NCBI GenBank assembly: GCA_009778475.1
Contig: WRJS01000027.1
Location: 1 to 34,283, forward strand
DNA length: 34,283 nt
DNA from: Kiritimatiellota bacterium
GTDB taxonomy: Bacteria > Verrucomicrobiota > Kiritimatiellia > RFP12 > UBA1067
Reading direction: 5' to 3'
A program made the position numbers and the translations under genes. Positions within the stretch are counted from its first letter, which is position 1. Every line of letters starts with the position of its first letter. A model generated the notes under the pieces. That model worked only from the letters and a program-made list of their open reading frames with translations, was not told the origin of the DNA and did no database searches. Of the stretch, positions 15,410 through 22,670 are shown in pieces.

Positions 15410-16499
15410 CGTTTTGTTTGACAGGATTAACAGGATTTTAAGGATTAACAGGATTGCTTTCGCGTTGGGGTTTTGGTTCTGCGCGACGGCGGTCTCCGCC
15501 GCGCTCAACATCAGCAACGCCTACTACAGCCCGCGCAACAAGGAGCGGAGCGTACGGAAGGAAACGCAGCTGATTATCCTGCACACGACGGAAGCGCCCT
15601 CGAAAAGCGCACTGCCCAAGCTGCGCGACATGGGCGAGTGCCACTACTGCCTCGACGAGGCGGGGCGCGTCTATCGCATCATCGACTCGCGCCGCGTCGC
15701 CTTCCACTCGGGGCGCAGCATGTGGAACGGGAAGAGCGACGTTGACAACTTCTCCGTCGGCATCGAGGTTTGCGGCTATCACAACAAGCCGCTTTCGCCC
15801 ACACAGATGCGTGCGCTGGCGGAGCTCATCGGCGAGCTGAGGCGTATGTACAAAATCCCCGACTACAACGTGCTGGCGCACTCGCACGTGGCCTACGGCA
15901 TCCCGAACAAATGGCAGACGAAGAACCACCGCGGGCGGAAGCGCTGCGGGATGCTGTTCGCCATGCCGTCGATCCGTGCGCAACTGGGCCTCAAGCTGCG
16001 CCCGCTCAAAGATCCGGACGTGGCGGCGAAACGGCTGGTCATCGGCGACCCCGAGCTGGCGCAAGTCCTGTACGGGGCGCTCTCCGCGTTCCAGCTTGGC
16101 GCGGCGGCCCCGCAAGCGCAAGTGCCGCTGCCCCCGCCGCCGCCCCCCAAGCCCACAGGCCCTTACGCGACCATCGGCGTGAACGGGACCGCACGCGACA
16201 TCGTCGGTGTCGCGGTATGGTCGCCCTCCGTGTTCTACATCTACCCCGACGGCAAGTACAAGAGCGGCGACCAGATCACGGCGGAGGAAGTCCTCAAGCT
16301 GCCCTACGGCACGAAGGTGCTGCAAGGGTACGCCATCGGCGGCCCTGTCCTCGCCAGCAGCCCGCCGTCCGCCATCTGCGGCAACCGCTGGCGCGCGTCC
16401 ACCACGTTCTACCTCATCAGCGGAACGCTCACCCCCGGCGACAAAGTTGACGACAAAAAAATCCCTGCCGGGACGATGCTGTTCTTCAAAAAGAATTAG
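15402..16499 (+). CDS. Secreted N-acetylmuramoyl-L-alanine amidase / PGRP-type protein (365 aa)
   Basis: There is no ATG. GTG 15402 (overlapping the gpmI stop) or TTG 15414 must start it. A signal peptide (residues about 10-33, ending CATAVSA) has an Arg/Ile-rich front encoded by a direct repeat. The Amidase_2 domain (about 45-200) has LIILHTTEA with the first zinc His, then GECHYCLDEAGRVYRI, AFHSGRSMW, SVGIEVCGYH, VLAHSHVAYG with a second zinc His, and HRGRKRCGMLFAMP with a Cys as third ligand. A proline-rich linker (residues about 235-245) leads to a C-terminal domain of about 115 residues (IVGVAVWSPSVFYIYPDGKYKSGDQIT) that I do not recognise. It should cut the lactyl-amide bond of peptidoglycan in the periplasm, in remodelling or recycling. 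Confidence 0.82.
   Translation: MSSVLFDRINRILRINRIAFALGFWFCATAVSAALNISNAYYSPRNKERSVRKETQLIILHTTEAPSKSALPKLRDMGECHYCLDEAGRVYRIIDSRRVAFHSGRSMWNGKSDVDNFSVGIEVCGYHNKPLSPTQMRALAELIGELRRMYKIPDYNVLAHSHVAYGIPNKWQTKNHRGRKRCGMLFAMPSIRAQLGLKLRPLKDPDVAAKRLVIGDPELAQVLYGALSAFQLGAAAPQAQVPLPPPPPPKPTGPYATIGVNGTARDIVGVAVWSPSVFYIYPDGKYKSGDQITAEEVLKLPYGTKVLQGYAIGGPVLASSPPSAICGNRWRASTTFYLISGTLTPGDKVDDKKIPAGTMLFFKKN
15423..15455 (+). repeat. Direct repeat AGGATTAACAGGATT, two copies, inside the amidase signal peptide
   Basis: The 15-mer occurs at 15423-15437 and 15441-15455, an 18-base period. Each copy itself contains AGGATT twice. Because 18 is a multiple of three, the frame stays open and encodes RINRI-L-RINRI, the positively charged start of the signal peptide. 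Confidence 0.8.
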
Positions 16500-16523
16500 A
16501 AAAAACTGCGGTTACCTTTTCTG

Positions 16524-16553
16524 TTGCTTTTAGGGCGGTGGTTGGGGTATGAT
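16524..16553 (+). promoter_or_regulatory. Sigma70-like promoter of the ferredoxin gene
   Basis: TTGCTT (16524-16529), an 18-base spacer, then TATGAT (16548-16553). The start near 16560 leaves about 30 bases of leader, with AAGGAGA ahead of the ATG at 16590. Confidence 0.55.
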
Positions 16554-16589
16554 ATGGTTTTCATTTACACAAAAAGGAGAGACAGAGTT

Positions 16590-16760
16590 ATGGCGTATCA
16601 GATTACGGATAAATGCGTGGCGTGCGGGTTGTGCAAAGAGGCTTGCCCGGTGGAGGCGATCAGCGAGGGCGACCCTTGCTTCGTCATCGACGCGGGTAAG
16701 TGCGTGGATTGCGGCGCGTGCGCTGGCGAGTGCCCGAGCGAGGCGATCGTCGCGGGCTGA
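16590..16760 (+). CDS. 2[4Fe-4S] ferredoxin (56 aa)
   Basis: ATG 16590 follows AAGGAGA. The 56-residue protein has two cluster motifs: CVACGLCKEACPVEAI (CxxCxxCxxxCP) and CVDCGACAGECPSEAI (CxxCxxCxxxCP), separated by FVIDAGK. This is the classical clostridial-type bacterial ferredoxin, complete and of normal length. It is a soluble low-potential electron carrier. Plausible partners are pyruvate:ferredoxin oxidoreductase or hydrogenase, neither of which is in the window. Its presence supports an anaerobic lifestyle. It has a promoter of its own and is followed by a palindromic repeat block that may end transcription. Confidence 0.95.
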   Translation: MAYQITDKCVACGLCKEACPVEAISEGDPCFVIDAGKCVDCGACAGECPSEAIVAG

Positions 16761-16768
16761 TGGGAGAA

Positions 16769-16912
16769 TAGGGGTTAAGGGGTTAAGGTTGTTAGGGGTT
16801 AAGGCTGTAAGGGTGTACACAGAACTGCCCCTCACAACCTTAACCCCTTAACTCCTTAACCCCTTACTGCCTTAACCCCTTAACTCCTTAACCCCTTACT
16901 GCCTTAACCCCT
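16769..16912 (+). repeat. TTAAGGGG/CCCCTTAA inverted array with two identical 32-base tandem units
   Basis: The left arm (16769-16813) is built from AGGGGTTAAGG blocks. The right arm (about 16827-16912) is its complement, built from CCTTAACCCC blocks. The right arm contains two identical tandem units of 32 bases (16838-16869 and 16870-16901) and the first 11 bases of a third. The array can form a long hairpin directly after the ferredoxin stop, and it ends only 16 bases before the next start codon. Confidence 0.85.
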
Positions 16913-16927
16913 CCTTCTAGCCTCCCC

Positions 16928-18439
16928 ATGCGTTACGCGATCGTCTCCGACATTCATGCGAACCTCGGCGCGTGGAGAACCGCGCTGGCGGACATCGCGG
17001 ATATGAAAGCCGACAGGATCATCTGCTTGGGCGACGTGCTGGGCTATGGCGCGGAGCCGGTGGAGGTGCTGGAGTCGGTGTACCGCAAGGCGTATGCCGT
17101 GCTGATGGGCAACCATGACGCGGCGGTGTGCGGGAAGATGGGCGCGGAGGTGTTCACGCCGCGCGCGCAACAGGCGATTGCGCGTCATCGCGGGCAGGTG
17201 TCGCGGACGGGTCGGAACTGGCTGGCGAATCTGCCGCTGGTGCTGAGCGGTCCGGGGTTCCGCTGTGCGCATGGTGATTTCTCCGCGCCGGCGGCGTACA
17301 ACTATATCCTCGACGCGGAGGAGGCGTTGCCGTCGTGGCAATCGGCGGCGGAGCAACTGCTGTTCGTGGGTCACACGCATTGCCCGTGCATCCATGTGGT
17401 CGGCAAGAGCGGTACGCCGCACGTCCTGCCCGCGAACGATTTCACGCTGGAGGCGGGGAAGCGGTACATCGTCAACCCCGGCAGCGTCGGCTACCCGCGC
17501 TCGGCGGAGGGGCGTTCGACGTACTGCATTTTCGATGACCGCGCAAAGACCATCGTGTTCCGCAGTTTGCCGTTCGACCACGAGAGTTATGTCGCGTCGC
17601 TTCGCAAGGCGGGGTTCGAGGTCGAGCCGTGGCTGGCGCGTCAGGAAGCGGCGCAGGGCATCCCCGAGTTGCGCGGGCGGTTGTCGTTCGCGCAACCGCT
17701 TGCGGAGCATCAGCACGCGCGGAAGGTGCGGCAAGAGACGCGGGTGAAAAATTCATTGCGCTTGGCTTGGTCAATTGCGCTTGTGCTACTGTTGCTGTTG
17801 CTGATGATGATACCCATATTGAATTATAGGACAGTGCGCGTCAGTCGGTCGGCGCAAAGGCATGCCCAGTCGCCCTTTGTGCGTGTGCCGGACTACGAGT
17901 TGTCGCCGATACACGCGTATCCGTTGACACCGCCGGACAAGAATTTGTTGCCTGATTTTCCGCCCGCGCTGGGGGCGGACGGGCGCGTGGCGGGATGGTG
18001 TTACGGCATCGGCGACAAGCAACGCCAGCGGGTGGCGGCGGACAGTCGCGACGGCGCGGCGGCGTTGCGCGTCGCGCACGACGGCTCGGCGCGGTTCAGC
18101 CTAGAGTCGCCGCGCATCGCGCTCACGGGGACGCAGATGCAAGCGGCGCGGATGCAGGGGCGTGTGCGTCGCGACGAGGGTTTCGACGGCACGGTGATGT
18201 TTCATCTCGTGGCGGAGGCGGAGGGCGCGGACGGGACGTTCGAGCAGGTTTCGTTGAACAGTTTCGAGGCGCGTCCTGTGAAGGGCGAGCCGTCGGGGAC
18301 GCTGGGGCTGAGCCGCAAGGTCGAGTTCCCCAAGCGCGTGACCCACCTGCGCCTCCGCATGGAAGCGACGTTCAAGGGCGTGCTGATGATCGAGCAGCCG
18401 AGCCTCACCGCCGAGCAATCATCAAGGGGTAAGAAATGA
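16928..18439 (+). CDS. Membrane-tethered calcineurin-like metallophosphoesterase (503 aa)
   Basis: The N-terminal 230 residues are a compact metallophosphoesterase of the YfcE/MJ0936 type with all metal motifs: SDIHANL at the start, CLGDVLGYG, MGNHD, AHGDF and VGHTH, then the closing VNPGSVGYPR. A phosphodiesterase or phosphatase activity on a small molecule or nucleotide follows from the family. After a basic stretch (RKVRQETRVKNSLR) comes one membrane segment (about residues 277-298, ALVLLLLLLMMIPIL). Then a C-terminal domain of about 200 residues follows, beta-rich and carbohydrate-binding-like (VAGWCYGIGD...ALRVAHDGSARF...LRLRMEATFKGVLMIEQPSL). Positive-inside topology puts the enzyme in the cytoplasm and the tail outside. 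ATG 16928 has no Shine-Dalgarno; the bases before it are pyrimidine-rich. The substrate is unknown. Confidence 0.8.
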   Translation: MRYAIVSDIHANLGAWRTALADIADMKADRIICLGDVLGYGAEPVEVLESVYRKAYAVLMGNHDAAVCGKMGAEVFTPRAQQAIARHRGQVSRTGRNWLANLPLVLSGPGFRCAHGDFSAPAAYNYILDAEEALPSWQSAAEQLLFVGHTHCPCIHVVGKSGTPHVLPANDFTLEAGKRYIVNPGSVGYPRSAEGRSTYCIFDDRAKTIVFRSLPFDHESYVASLRKAGFEVEPWLARQEAAQGIPELRGRLSFAQPLAEHQHARKVRQETRVKNSLRLAWSIALVLLLLLLMMIPILNYRTVRVSRSAQRHAQSPFVRVPDYELSPIHAYPLTPPDKNLLPDFPPALGADGRVAGWCYGIGDKQRQRVAADSRDGAAALRVAHDGSARFSLESPRIALTGTQMQAARMQGRVRRDEGFDGTVMFHLVAEAEGADGTFEQVSLNSFEARPVKGEPSGTLGLSRKVEFPKRVTHLRLRMEATFKGVLMIEQPSLTAEQSSRGKK

Positions 18440-18462
18440 TGCGTTGCGGATTATTTAGCAGG

Positions 18463-18512
18463 ACTCCCGTCGACTCCCGTCGACACCCGTCGACATCCGT
18501 CGATTTTCGTCG
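18463..18512 (+). repeat. Five tandem 10-base units ending in CGTCG
   Basis: The units are ACTCCCGTCG (twice), ACACCCGTCG, ACATCCGTCG and ATTTTCGTCG, covering 18463-18512. The array lies in the 113-base gap between the phosphoesterase and exonuclease genes. The CGTCGA boxes recur every 10 bases, close to one helical turn, so they line up on one face of the DNA. Confidence 0.85.
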
Positions 18513-18552
18513 AAAGACACAACAGCAATGAAACTTTCAAGGAGAACATGAA

Positions 18553-19410
18553 ATGATCAAGTCGGTTGCGGATGAGGTGTGGGCGTTTGACTGCGAATGG
18601 GTGCCGGATATTCTGGCGGGGCGGCTGCTGTACGGGCTGCCCGATGACGTGCCGCAGTCCGAGGTGTTGCGCGTGATGTGGGAGCAGGGCGGCGCGACGG
18701 AAGAGAACCCCATGCCATTCCTCAAGACCGTCCTGTGCCGCGTGGTGTCCGTCGCGACGGTCATCCGCCGCGCACCGCGTGGCGGCGGCGAGGCGCAACT
18801 GTTCCTTCAGGCGCTGCCCGAGAACCCCGACGACGACGCGCACGCGCAGGACGAGGCGTACATCCTGCGCCGCTTCCTGCTCGACGGTCTCGCCGCGCGC
18901 AACCCGCAACTCGTCGGCTTCAACTCCCGCAACGCCGACCTCCGCATCCTCCTGCAACGCGCCTTCACGCACGGCATCGACCTCAAAGCCATGGGCGAGC
19001 GCATGAACGCCAAGCCTTGGGAGAGCCGCGACGTCGACCTGATGGAACTCATCAGCGGCTTCGGCAGACAGCACGCCGTGTCGCTCAACGAAGTCGCGCG
19101 CCTCTCGGGCATCCCCGGCAAGATGGACGTGATGGGCGAGGATGTGTGCGGGCTGTGGTACAGCGGGCGTTGCCGCGAGATCGTCAACTACAACTGCTTC
19201 GACGCGCTCACGACCTACCTCGTGTGGCTGCGAACGGCGCACGTGTCAGGGCATTTCACGCAAGAGCGTTACCGCCTCGAGCAGCGGCTCGTGCGCCGCC
19301 TCATCGAAGACCGCGCCCAACGCCCCGACGGCGCCTTCCTGCTGGCGTACCTCGACGAATGGCGCAACCTGAAACAGCGCACCGGGCAGGACGACGGCGT
19401 GTTCGAATGA
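18553..19410 (+). CDS. PolB-like 3'-5' exonuclease (285 aa)
   Basis: This is a predicted DNA 3'-5' exonuclease of the DnaQ-like superfamily, the group related to the exonuclease domain of DNA polymerase B (PF10108 type). Exo I is AFDCEWVPD (Asp12, Glu14). Exo II is LVGFNSRNADLRILLQRA. Exo III is IVNYNCFDALTTYLVWLR. All four expected acidic residues are present. The ATG at 18553 follows AAGGAG by eight bases. A preceding ATG at 18548 opens only a two-codon frame, ATG AAA TGA, which overlaps the real start. The gene appears single. Spacer repeats flank it on both sides. A role in DNA repair or proofreading is expected, but no partner polymerase is near. Confidence 0.85.
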   Translation: MIKSVADEVWAFDCEWVPDILAGRLLYGLPDDVPQSEVLRVMWEQGGATEENPMPFLKTVLCRVVSVATVIRRAPRGGGEAQLFLQALPENPDDDAHAQDEAYILRRFLLDGLAARNPQLVGFNSRNADLRILLQRAFTHGIDLKAMGERMNAKPWESRDVDLMELISGFGRQHAVSLNEVARLSGIPGKMDVMGEDVCGLWYSGRCREIVNYNCFDALTTYLVWLRTAHVSGHFTQERYRLEQRLVRRLIEDRAQRPDGAFLLAYLDEWRNLKQRTGQDDGVFE

Positions 19411-19441
19411 GGGCGAGCGCGGCGCGGGCATATAGCCGCGA

Positions 19442-19597
19442 AGGGCGAAAGCCCTCGGGGAATATCCAATATCCAACACGGAATATTCAACGTCCAAGTG
19501 AAGGTGGCTCGGGCATTCCTGCCCGAGGGCAAGGCGAGGGCGAAAGCCCTCGGGGAATATCCAATATTCAACACGGAATATTCAACGTCCAAGTGAA
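19442..19597 (+). repeat. 61-base direct repeat (two copies) with internal hairpins
   Basis: Copies at 19442-19502 and 19537-19597 differ at one position. Each begins AGGGCGAAAGCCCT, a 5-bp stem with a GAAA loop, and continues with AATATCCAATAT-type AT-rich sequence. The 34 bases between them hold a CTCGGGC/GCCCGAG hairpin (19508-19527). A further GGCGGG/CCCGCC stem follows at about 19610-19630. The gap 19411-19754 contains no gene that I can support. Confidence 0.85.
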
Positions 19598-19754
19598 ATG
19601 CGCTACGGAGGGCGGGCATCCCCTCCCGCCGCGCAGGAATTGTTAATTATGCATTATGCATTGACACAAGGCTGAAAGCCCCCATGATGACACGCTCAGC
19701 ACGGTCTTGATTAGCGCGGAATGATGAATCCTGACGATCGCATCCACTTTCAAC

Positions 19755-19783
19755 TTGAACCTAGGCTCACGTTCGCTTATACT
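19755..19783 (+). promoter_or_regulatory. Sigma70-like promoter of tRNA-Ser and probably of the downstream operon
   Basis: TTGAAC (19755-19760), a 17-base spacer, then TATACT (19778-19783). The start near 19790 is 13 bases ahead of the tRNA. No other promoter is visible between the tRNA and the coding gene at 19935. Confidence 0.65.
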
Positions 19784-19802
19784 GTCTCTTTCTCCACACG
19801 GA

Positions 19803-19890
19803 GGAGGGGTGTCTGAGTGGTTTAAAGAACCGGTCTTGAAAACCGGCGTGCCGCAAGGTACCGGGGGTTCGAATCCCTCCCCCTCCGCCA
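19803..19890 (+). tRNA. tRNA-Ser (anticodon UGA)
   Basis: The 88-base cloverleaf starts GGAGGGG and pairs with CCCCTCC before the discriminator G and an encoded CCA (19888-19890). The D arm contains GAGTGGTTTAAAG. The anticodon stem CCGGT/ACCGG carries the loop CTTGAAA, anticodon TGA. The long variable arm GTGCC-GCAA-GGTAC is the mark of class II serine tRNAs. The T arm has GGTTCGAATCC. It decodes UCA, and UCN by wobble. Confidence 0.97.
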
Positions 19891-19934
19891 TCTTCAAGAT
19901 GCAATGCGGAAACAGGCATAGGAGGACATCTGCT

Positions 19935-22670
19935 ATGAGGAAGAGTGTTGCGCTGGTTGCGCTGGCGTTGTCATGGGCGGCCGGGGCGGCAGAGCCGGTG
20001 GTGCTGTTCGATTTCACGGAGGGGGCGCAGGGGTGGTCGGTGAACCATGACGCGACGGTGCTGGACACGCGCCCGGGGCTGTCGGCGCGGCTGCACGGGA
20101 TAGACCCGTGGTTCGAGGGGCCGTGGGCGGATGTCCCTTCGGCGGGCGCGGCGCGGAAACTGAATGTGTTCGTGGAGGCGGAGTGTTCGGAGCAGGGGCC
20201 GAACCGTTGGGAATTGTTCTATGCGCCGGAGGGTGAGGCGTTCTCGGCGGGGCGGATGGCGTACCTCGTGCCGGATGCGGGCGCGGCGGGGCGGCTGATG
20301 GCGGTGGTGCGGGAGGTGTCGCCCAAGATGCGTTTCCGCATCGACCCGCCCGGCACAAGCGGCACGGCGACGCTCCGCAAAATCAGCGTCGCGCCGATGG
20401 CGCCGCTCGCGGAACTGGCGTTCGAGAAGCCCGAGCCTGTCGCCGCGCACCGCAAGGTGTTACGGTTTGAGGTCGGGGCGGTGGCGGTTGAGCATCACCC
20501 CGACCGCTGGAACGCGATGACGTTGTTCGTGGGCGGCAAGAAGATGGCGGAGACGAACCCGTCGGAGTGGCTGATGTACCACGACGGCACGAAGGCGGTG
20601 AAGGTGCCGTTGTCGGGGGCGAAGGTGCGCGTCAGCCGCCCGCTTTTCGGGAGTGCGAAAAAAGGGTTTTCGGTCACCGCGAAGGTGCGCGACGAGGGGG
20701 GGGCGGAGTGGACGCTGACGCGGCATTTTTCGAAGGGTGAAACATGGGTGGATGATGCTGACCCGTCTCAAATGAAAATCAAACTCTATCCGTCGTATAT
20801 GCGTTGCGAACCCGGGATTAAAATAACGACCTGCGTTGAGGTCAGCGAACCCCGTGACGTTTTGCACATGCCATGGCTGACGCTCTTCTCGGGGGTCGGG
20901 ACGTTCGGCGAGCGCAAGGCGCAGGCACTTGTGCCGGGGGTGGAGTATCTGGACGACGAACCGTCGAGCAACGAGAAGGAAATCCGAGGGCGTCCCGCGA
21001 ACAGGCGGATGGTTGACAGTTATAAGATTTGTTACCCGATGGTCGCGCTGACGGCGGAGGGGCGCTGGTTTTCGATGGCGTGGCAGGATCAGCAGGGGTT
21101 GGTTTCGGCGGTATTCGATTCGCCTGACCGTGTGTTCAACTCGGGGGGGCATGTGATGGGGCTGTGGTCGCCGGGGGTAGGCGACGCGCGGGAGGAGAAC
21201 GGGTTTGCGCTGTACGGCGGTATGCCATACCCGCCGTTCCCGAGGCTATACAGCCATACCGTGACGCTGTCGGGCGGGAAGGGGGAGACGATTGTCGAGG
21301 CTGTCAAAAACGAGGTAGGGCGGCGCGGCAACTTGCCGGGGCTCGCGTGGGGCGGTAGGCTTGAGGGAGCGGTGCGCTTGCTGGCGAGCGGGTGGCTGGA
21401 CTCGAAGGGGCGCGAGGGGACGAAGTTCCGCCATGCGGTGTGGGGCGAGAGTTTCCCCGCGCAACCCGCGCAGGATGTCCCGGCGTATATGCTGTGGCTG
21501 GCGAGCCAGGCGGCGGACGGGGCGTTGAGGAAACGCCTGACGGAGACGGCGGCGGAGATTGTCGCCACGTTCCCGAAGGACGCCGCGGGCGTGGACGGTA
21601 TCTCGCACGTCTGGCGACCGACGGGGGCGTTCGTGTACGGCAGCCTCGACGCACTGGTGCGCCGCGCCGCGCCCAAGGCGCGGCAACTCGCGGAGCAACT
21701 TGCGGACGGCACGGCGACGTACACGCCCGCGCAGGGGAAGCCGGATTACGGCTCGACGCTCGGCGCGGCGCACTGCAACGGCTTCACCGCCATCCCCGCC
21801 GAGGAGATGCTCCGCAACGCGACGCTCACGGGCGACGAGGAGGCGATCCGCGCCGCGCTGGCGGTGCTGGACAAGATGACGGCGCGTTACGCGGGGACTG
21901 TCCCGCGCGGGGCGCAGCCGTGGGAGATGCCCCTGCACACGCCCGACATCCTCGCGTCGGCGCGGCTGGTGCGCTGTTATGTGCTGGGCTACCTGCTCAG
22001 CGGCGACGACGCCTATCTGGAGCAGGCGCGGTACTGGGCGTGGACGGGGCTGGCGATGGTTTACCTCGCGCCGCCCGTCGAGGGCAAGGTGGGGCTGTAC
22101 GCCACCATCGGCGTCATCGGCGCGACGAACTGGGAGGCGCCCAACTGGATCGGGCAGCCCGTGCAGTGGTGCGGGCTGGTGTACCGCTCCGCGCTGGACG
22201 ACCTCGCGCGCGTGGACGAGCAAGAGGGCTACCTGTGGAGAAAGGTCGCCCAAGGCATCACGCTCGCGGGCGTGCAGATGACGTTCCCGATCGACGACCC
22301 GCAAGGGCGCGGCGGTCTGCTGCCCGACTTCTACCTGCTCAAGCAGCAGGTCAGCGACGGCCCCGCGATCAACCCCGGCACGTTGCAGGCGGGGCTGGCG
22401 GAGGCGTTCGGCAAGACACCGCTCTACACCGCGACGCGGCTGGCGGACGGGACGCTCTTCCACCTGCCCGGCGAGGCGCGGCAAGAGGGTGCTACCCTGC
22501 GCGTCACCACCTGGGCGGAAGGCGGCTACCGCGCCCTCCTCACGCGCATCCCGAGCGCGCCCGCGTCCGTCACGTGGAACGGCAAACCCATCGAAGCGCG
22601 TTTCCTCGCGGACGCGAAAGCATTGATTATCCCGCTGAACGGCAGCGGGGTGCTAGAGATCGTAAAGTAA
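19935..22670 (+). CDS. Large secreted protein, probable alpha-barrel glycan-active protein of unknown specificity (911 aa)
   Basis: The ATG at 19935 has AGGAGG nine bases upstream. A longer frame would run through the tRNA and is rejected. A signal peptide (MRKSVALVALALSWAAGAAE) is followed by a beta-sandwich-like region (residues about 20-170, VVLFDFTEGAQGWSVNHDA) resembling a carbohydrate-binding domain. A middle beta-rich region comes next. From about 520 to 800 there is a helical region with NGFTAIPAEEMLRNATLTGDEEAI, MPLHTPDILASARLVRCYVLGYLLSGDDAYLEQARYWAWTGLAMVYL and NWEAPNWIGQPVQWCG, as in (alpha/alpha)6 or (alpha/alpha)7 barrel glycosidases and lyases. A short beta C-terminus ends the protein. 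I cannot name a CAZy family. It is the first gene of an operon whose next start (GT2) shares its last base. Confidence 0.75.
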   Translation: MRKSVALVALALSWAAGAAEPVVLFDFTEGAQGWSVNHDATVLDTRPGLSARLHGIDPWFEGPWADVPSAGAARKLNVFVEAECSEQGPNRWELFYAPEGEAFSAGRMAYLVPDAGAAGRLMAVVREVSPKMRFRIDPPGTSGTATLRKISVAPMAPLAELAFEKPEPVAAHRKVLRFEVGAVAVEHHPDRWNAMTLFVGGKKMAETNPSEWLMYHDGTKAVKVPLSGAKVRVSRPLFGSAKKGFSVTAKVRDEGGAEWTLTRHFSKGETWVDDADPSQMKIKLYPSYMRCEPGIKITTCVEVSEPRDVLHMPWLTLFSGVGTFGERKAQALVPGVEYLDDEPSSNEKEIRGRPANRRMVDSYKICYPMVALTAEGRWFSMAWQDQQGLVSAVFDSPDRVFNSGGHVMGLWSPGVGDAREENGFALYGGMPYPPFPRLYSHTVTLSGGKGETIVEAVKNEVGRRGNLPGLAWGGRLEGAVRLLASGWLDSKGREGTKFRHAVWGESFPAQPAQDVPAYMLWLASQAADGALRKRLTETAAEIVATFPKDAAGVDGISHVWRPTGAFVYGSLDALVRRAAPKARQLAEQLADGTATYTPAQGKPDYGSTLGAAHCNGFTAIPAEEMLRNATLTGDEEAIRAALAVLDKMTARYAGTVPRGAQPWEMPLHTPDILASARLVRCYVLGYLLSGDDAYLEQARYWAWTGLAMVYLAPPVEGKVGLYATIGVIGATNWEAPNWIGQPVQWCGLVYRSALDDLARVDEQEGYLWRKVAQGITLAGVQMTFPIDDPQGRGGLLPDFYLLKQQVSDGPAINPGTLQAGLAEAFGKTPLYTATRLADGTLFHLPGEARQEGATLRVTTWAEGGYRALLTRIPSAPASVTWNGKPIEARFLADAKALIIPLNGSGVLEIVK

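Noticed and set aside
16838..16912. Possible CRISPR array
   Set aside because: The 32-base units are directly adjacent and identical, with no unique spacers, and there are no cas genes.
19755..19934. Longer N-terminus of the secreted 911-residue protein, starting inside the tRNA promoter
   Set aside because: It would translate straight through tRNA-Ser. The ATG at 19935 has AGGAGG and begins a proper signal peptide.
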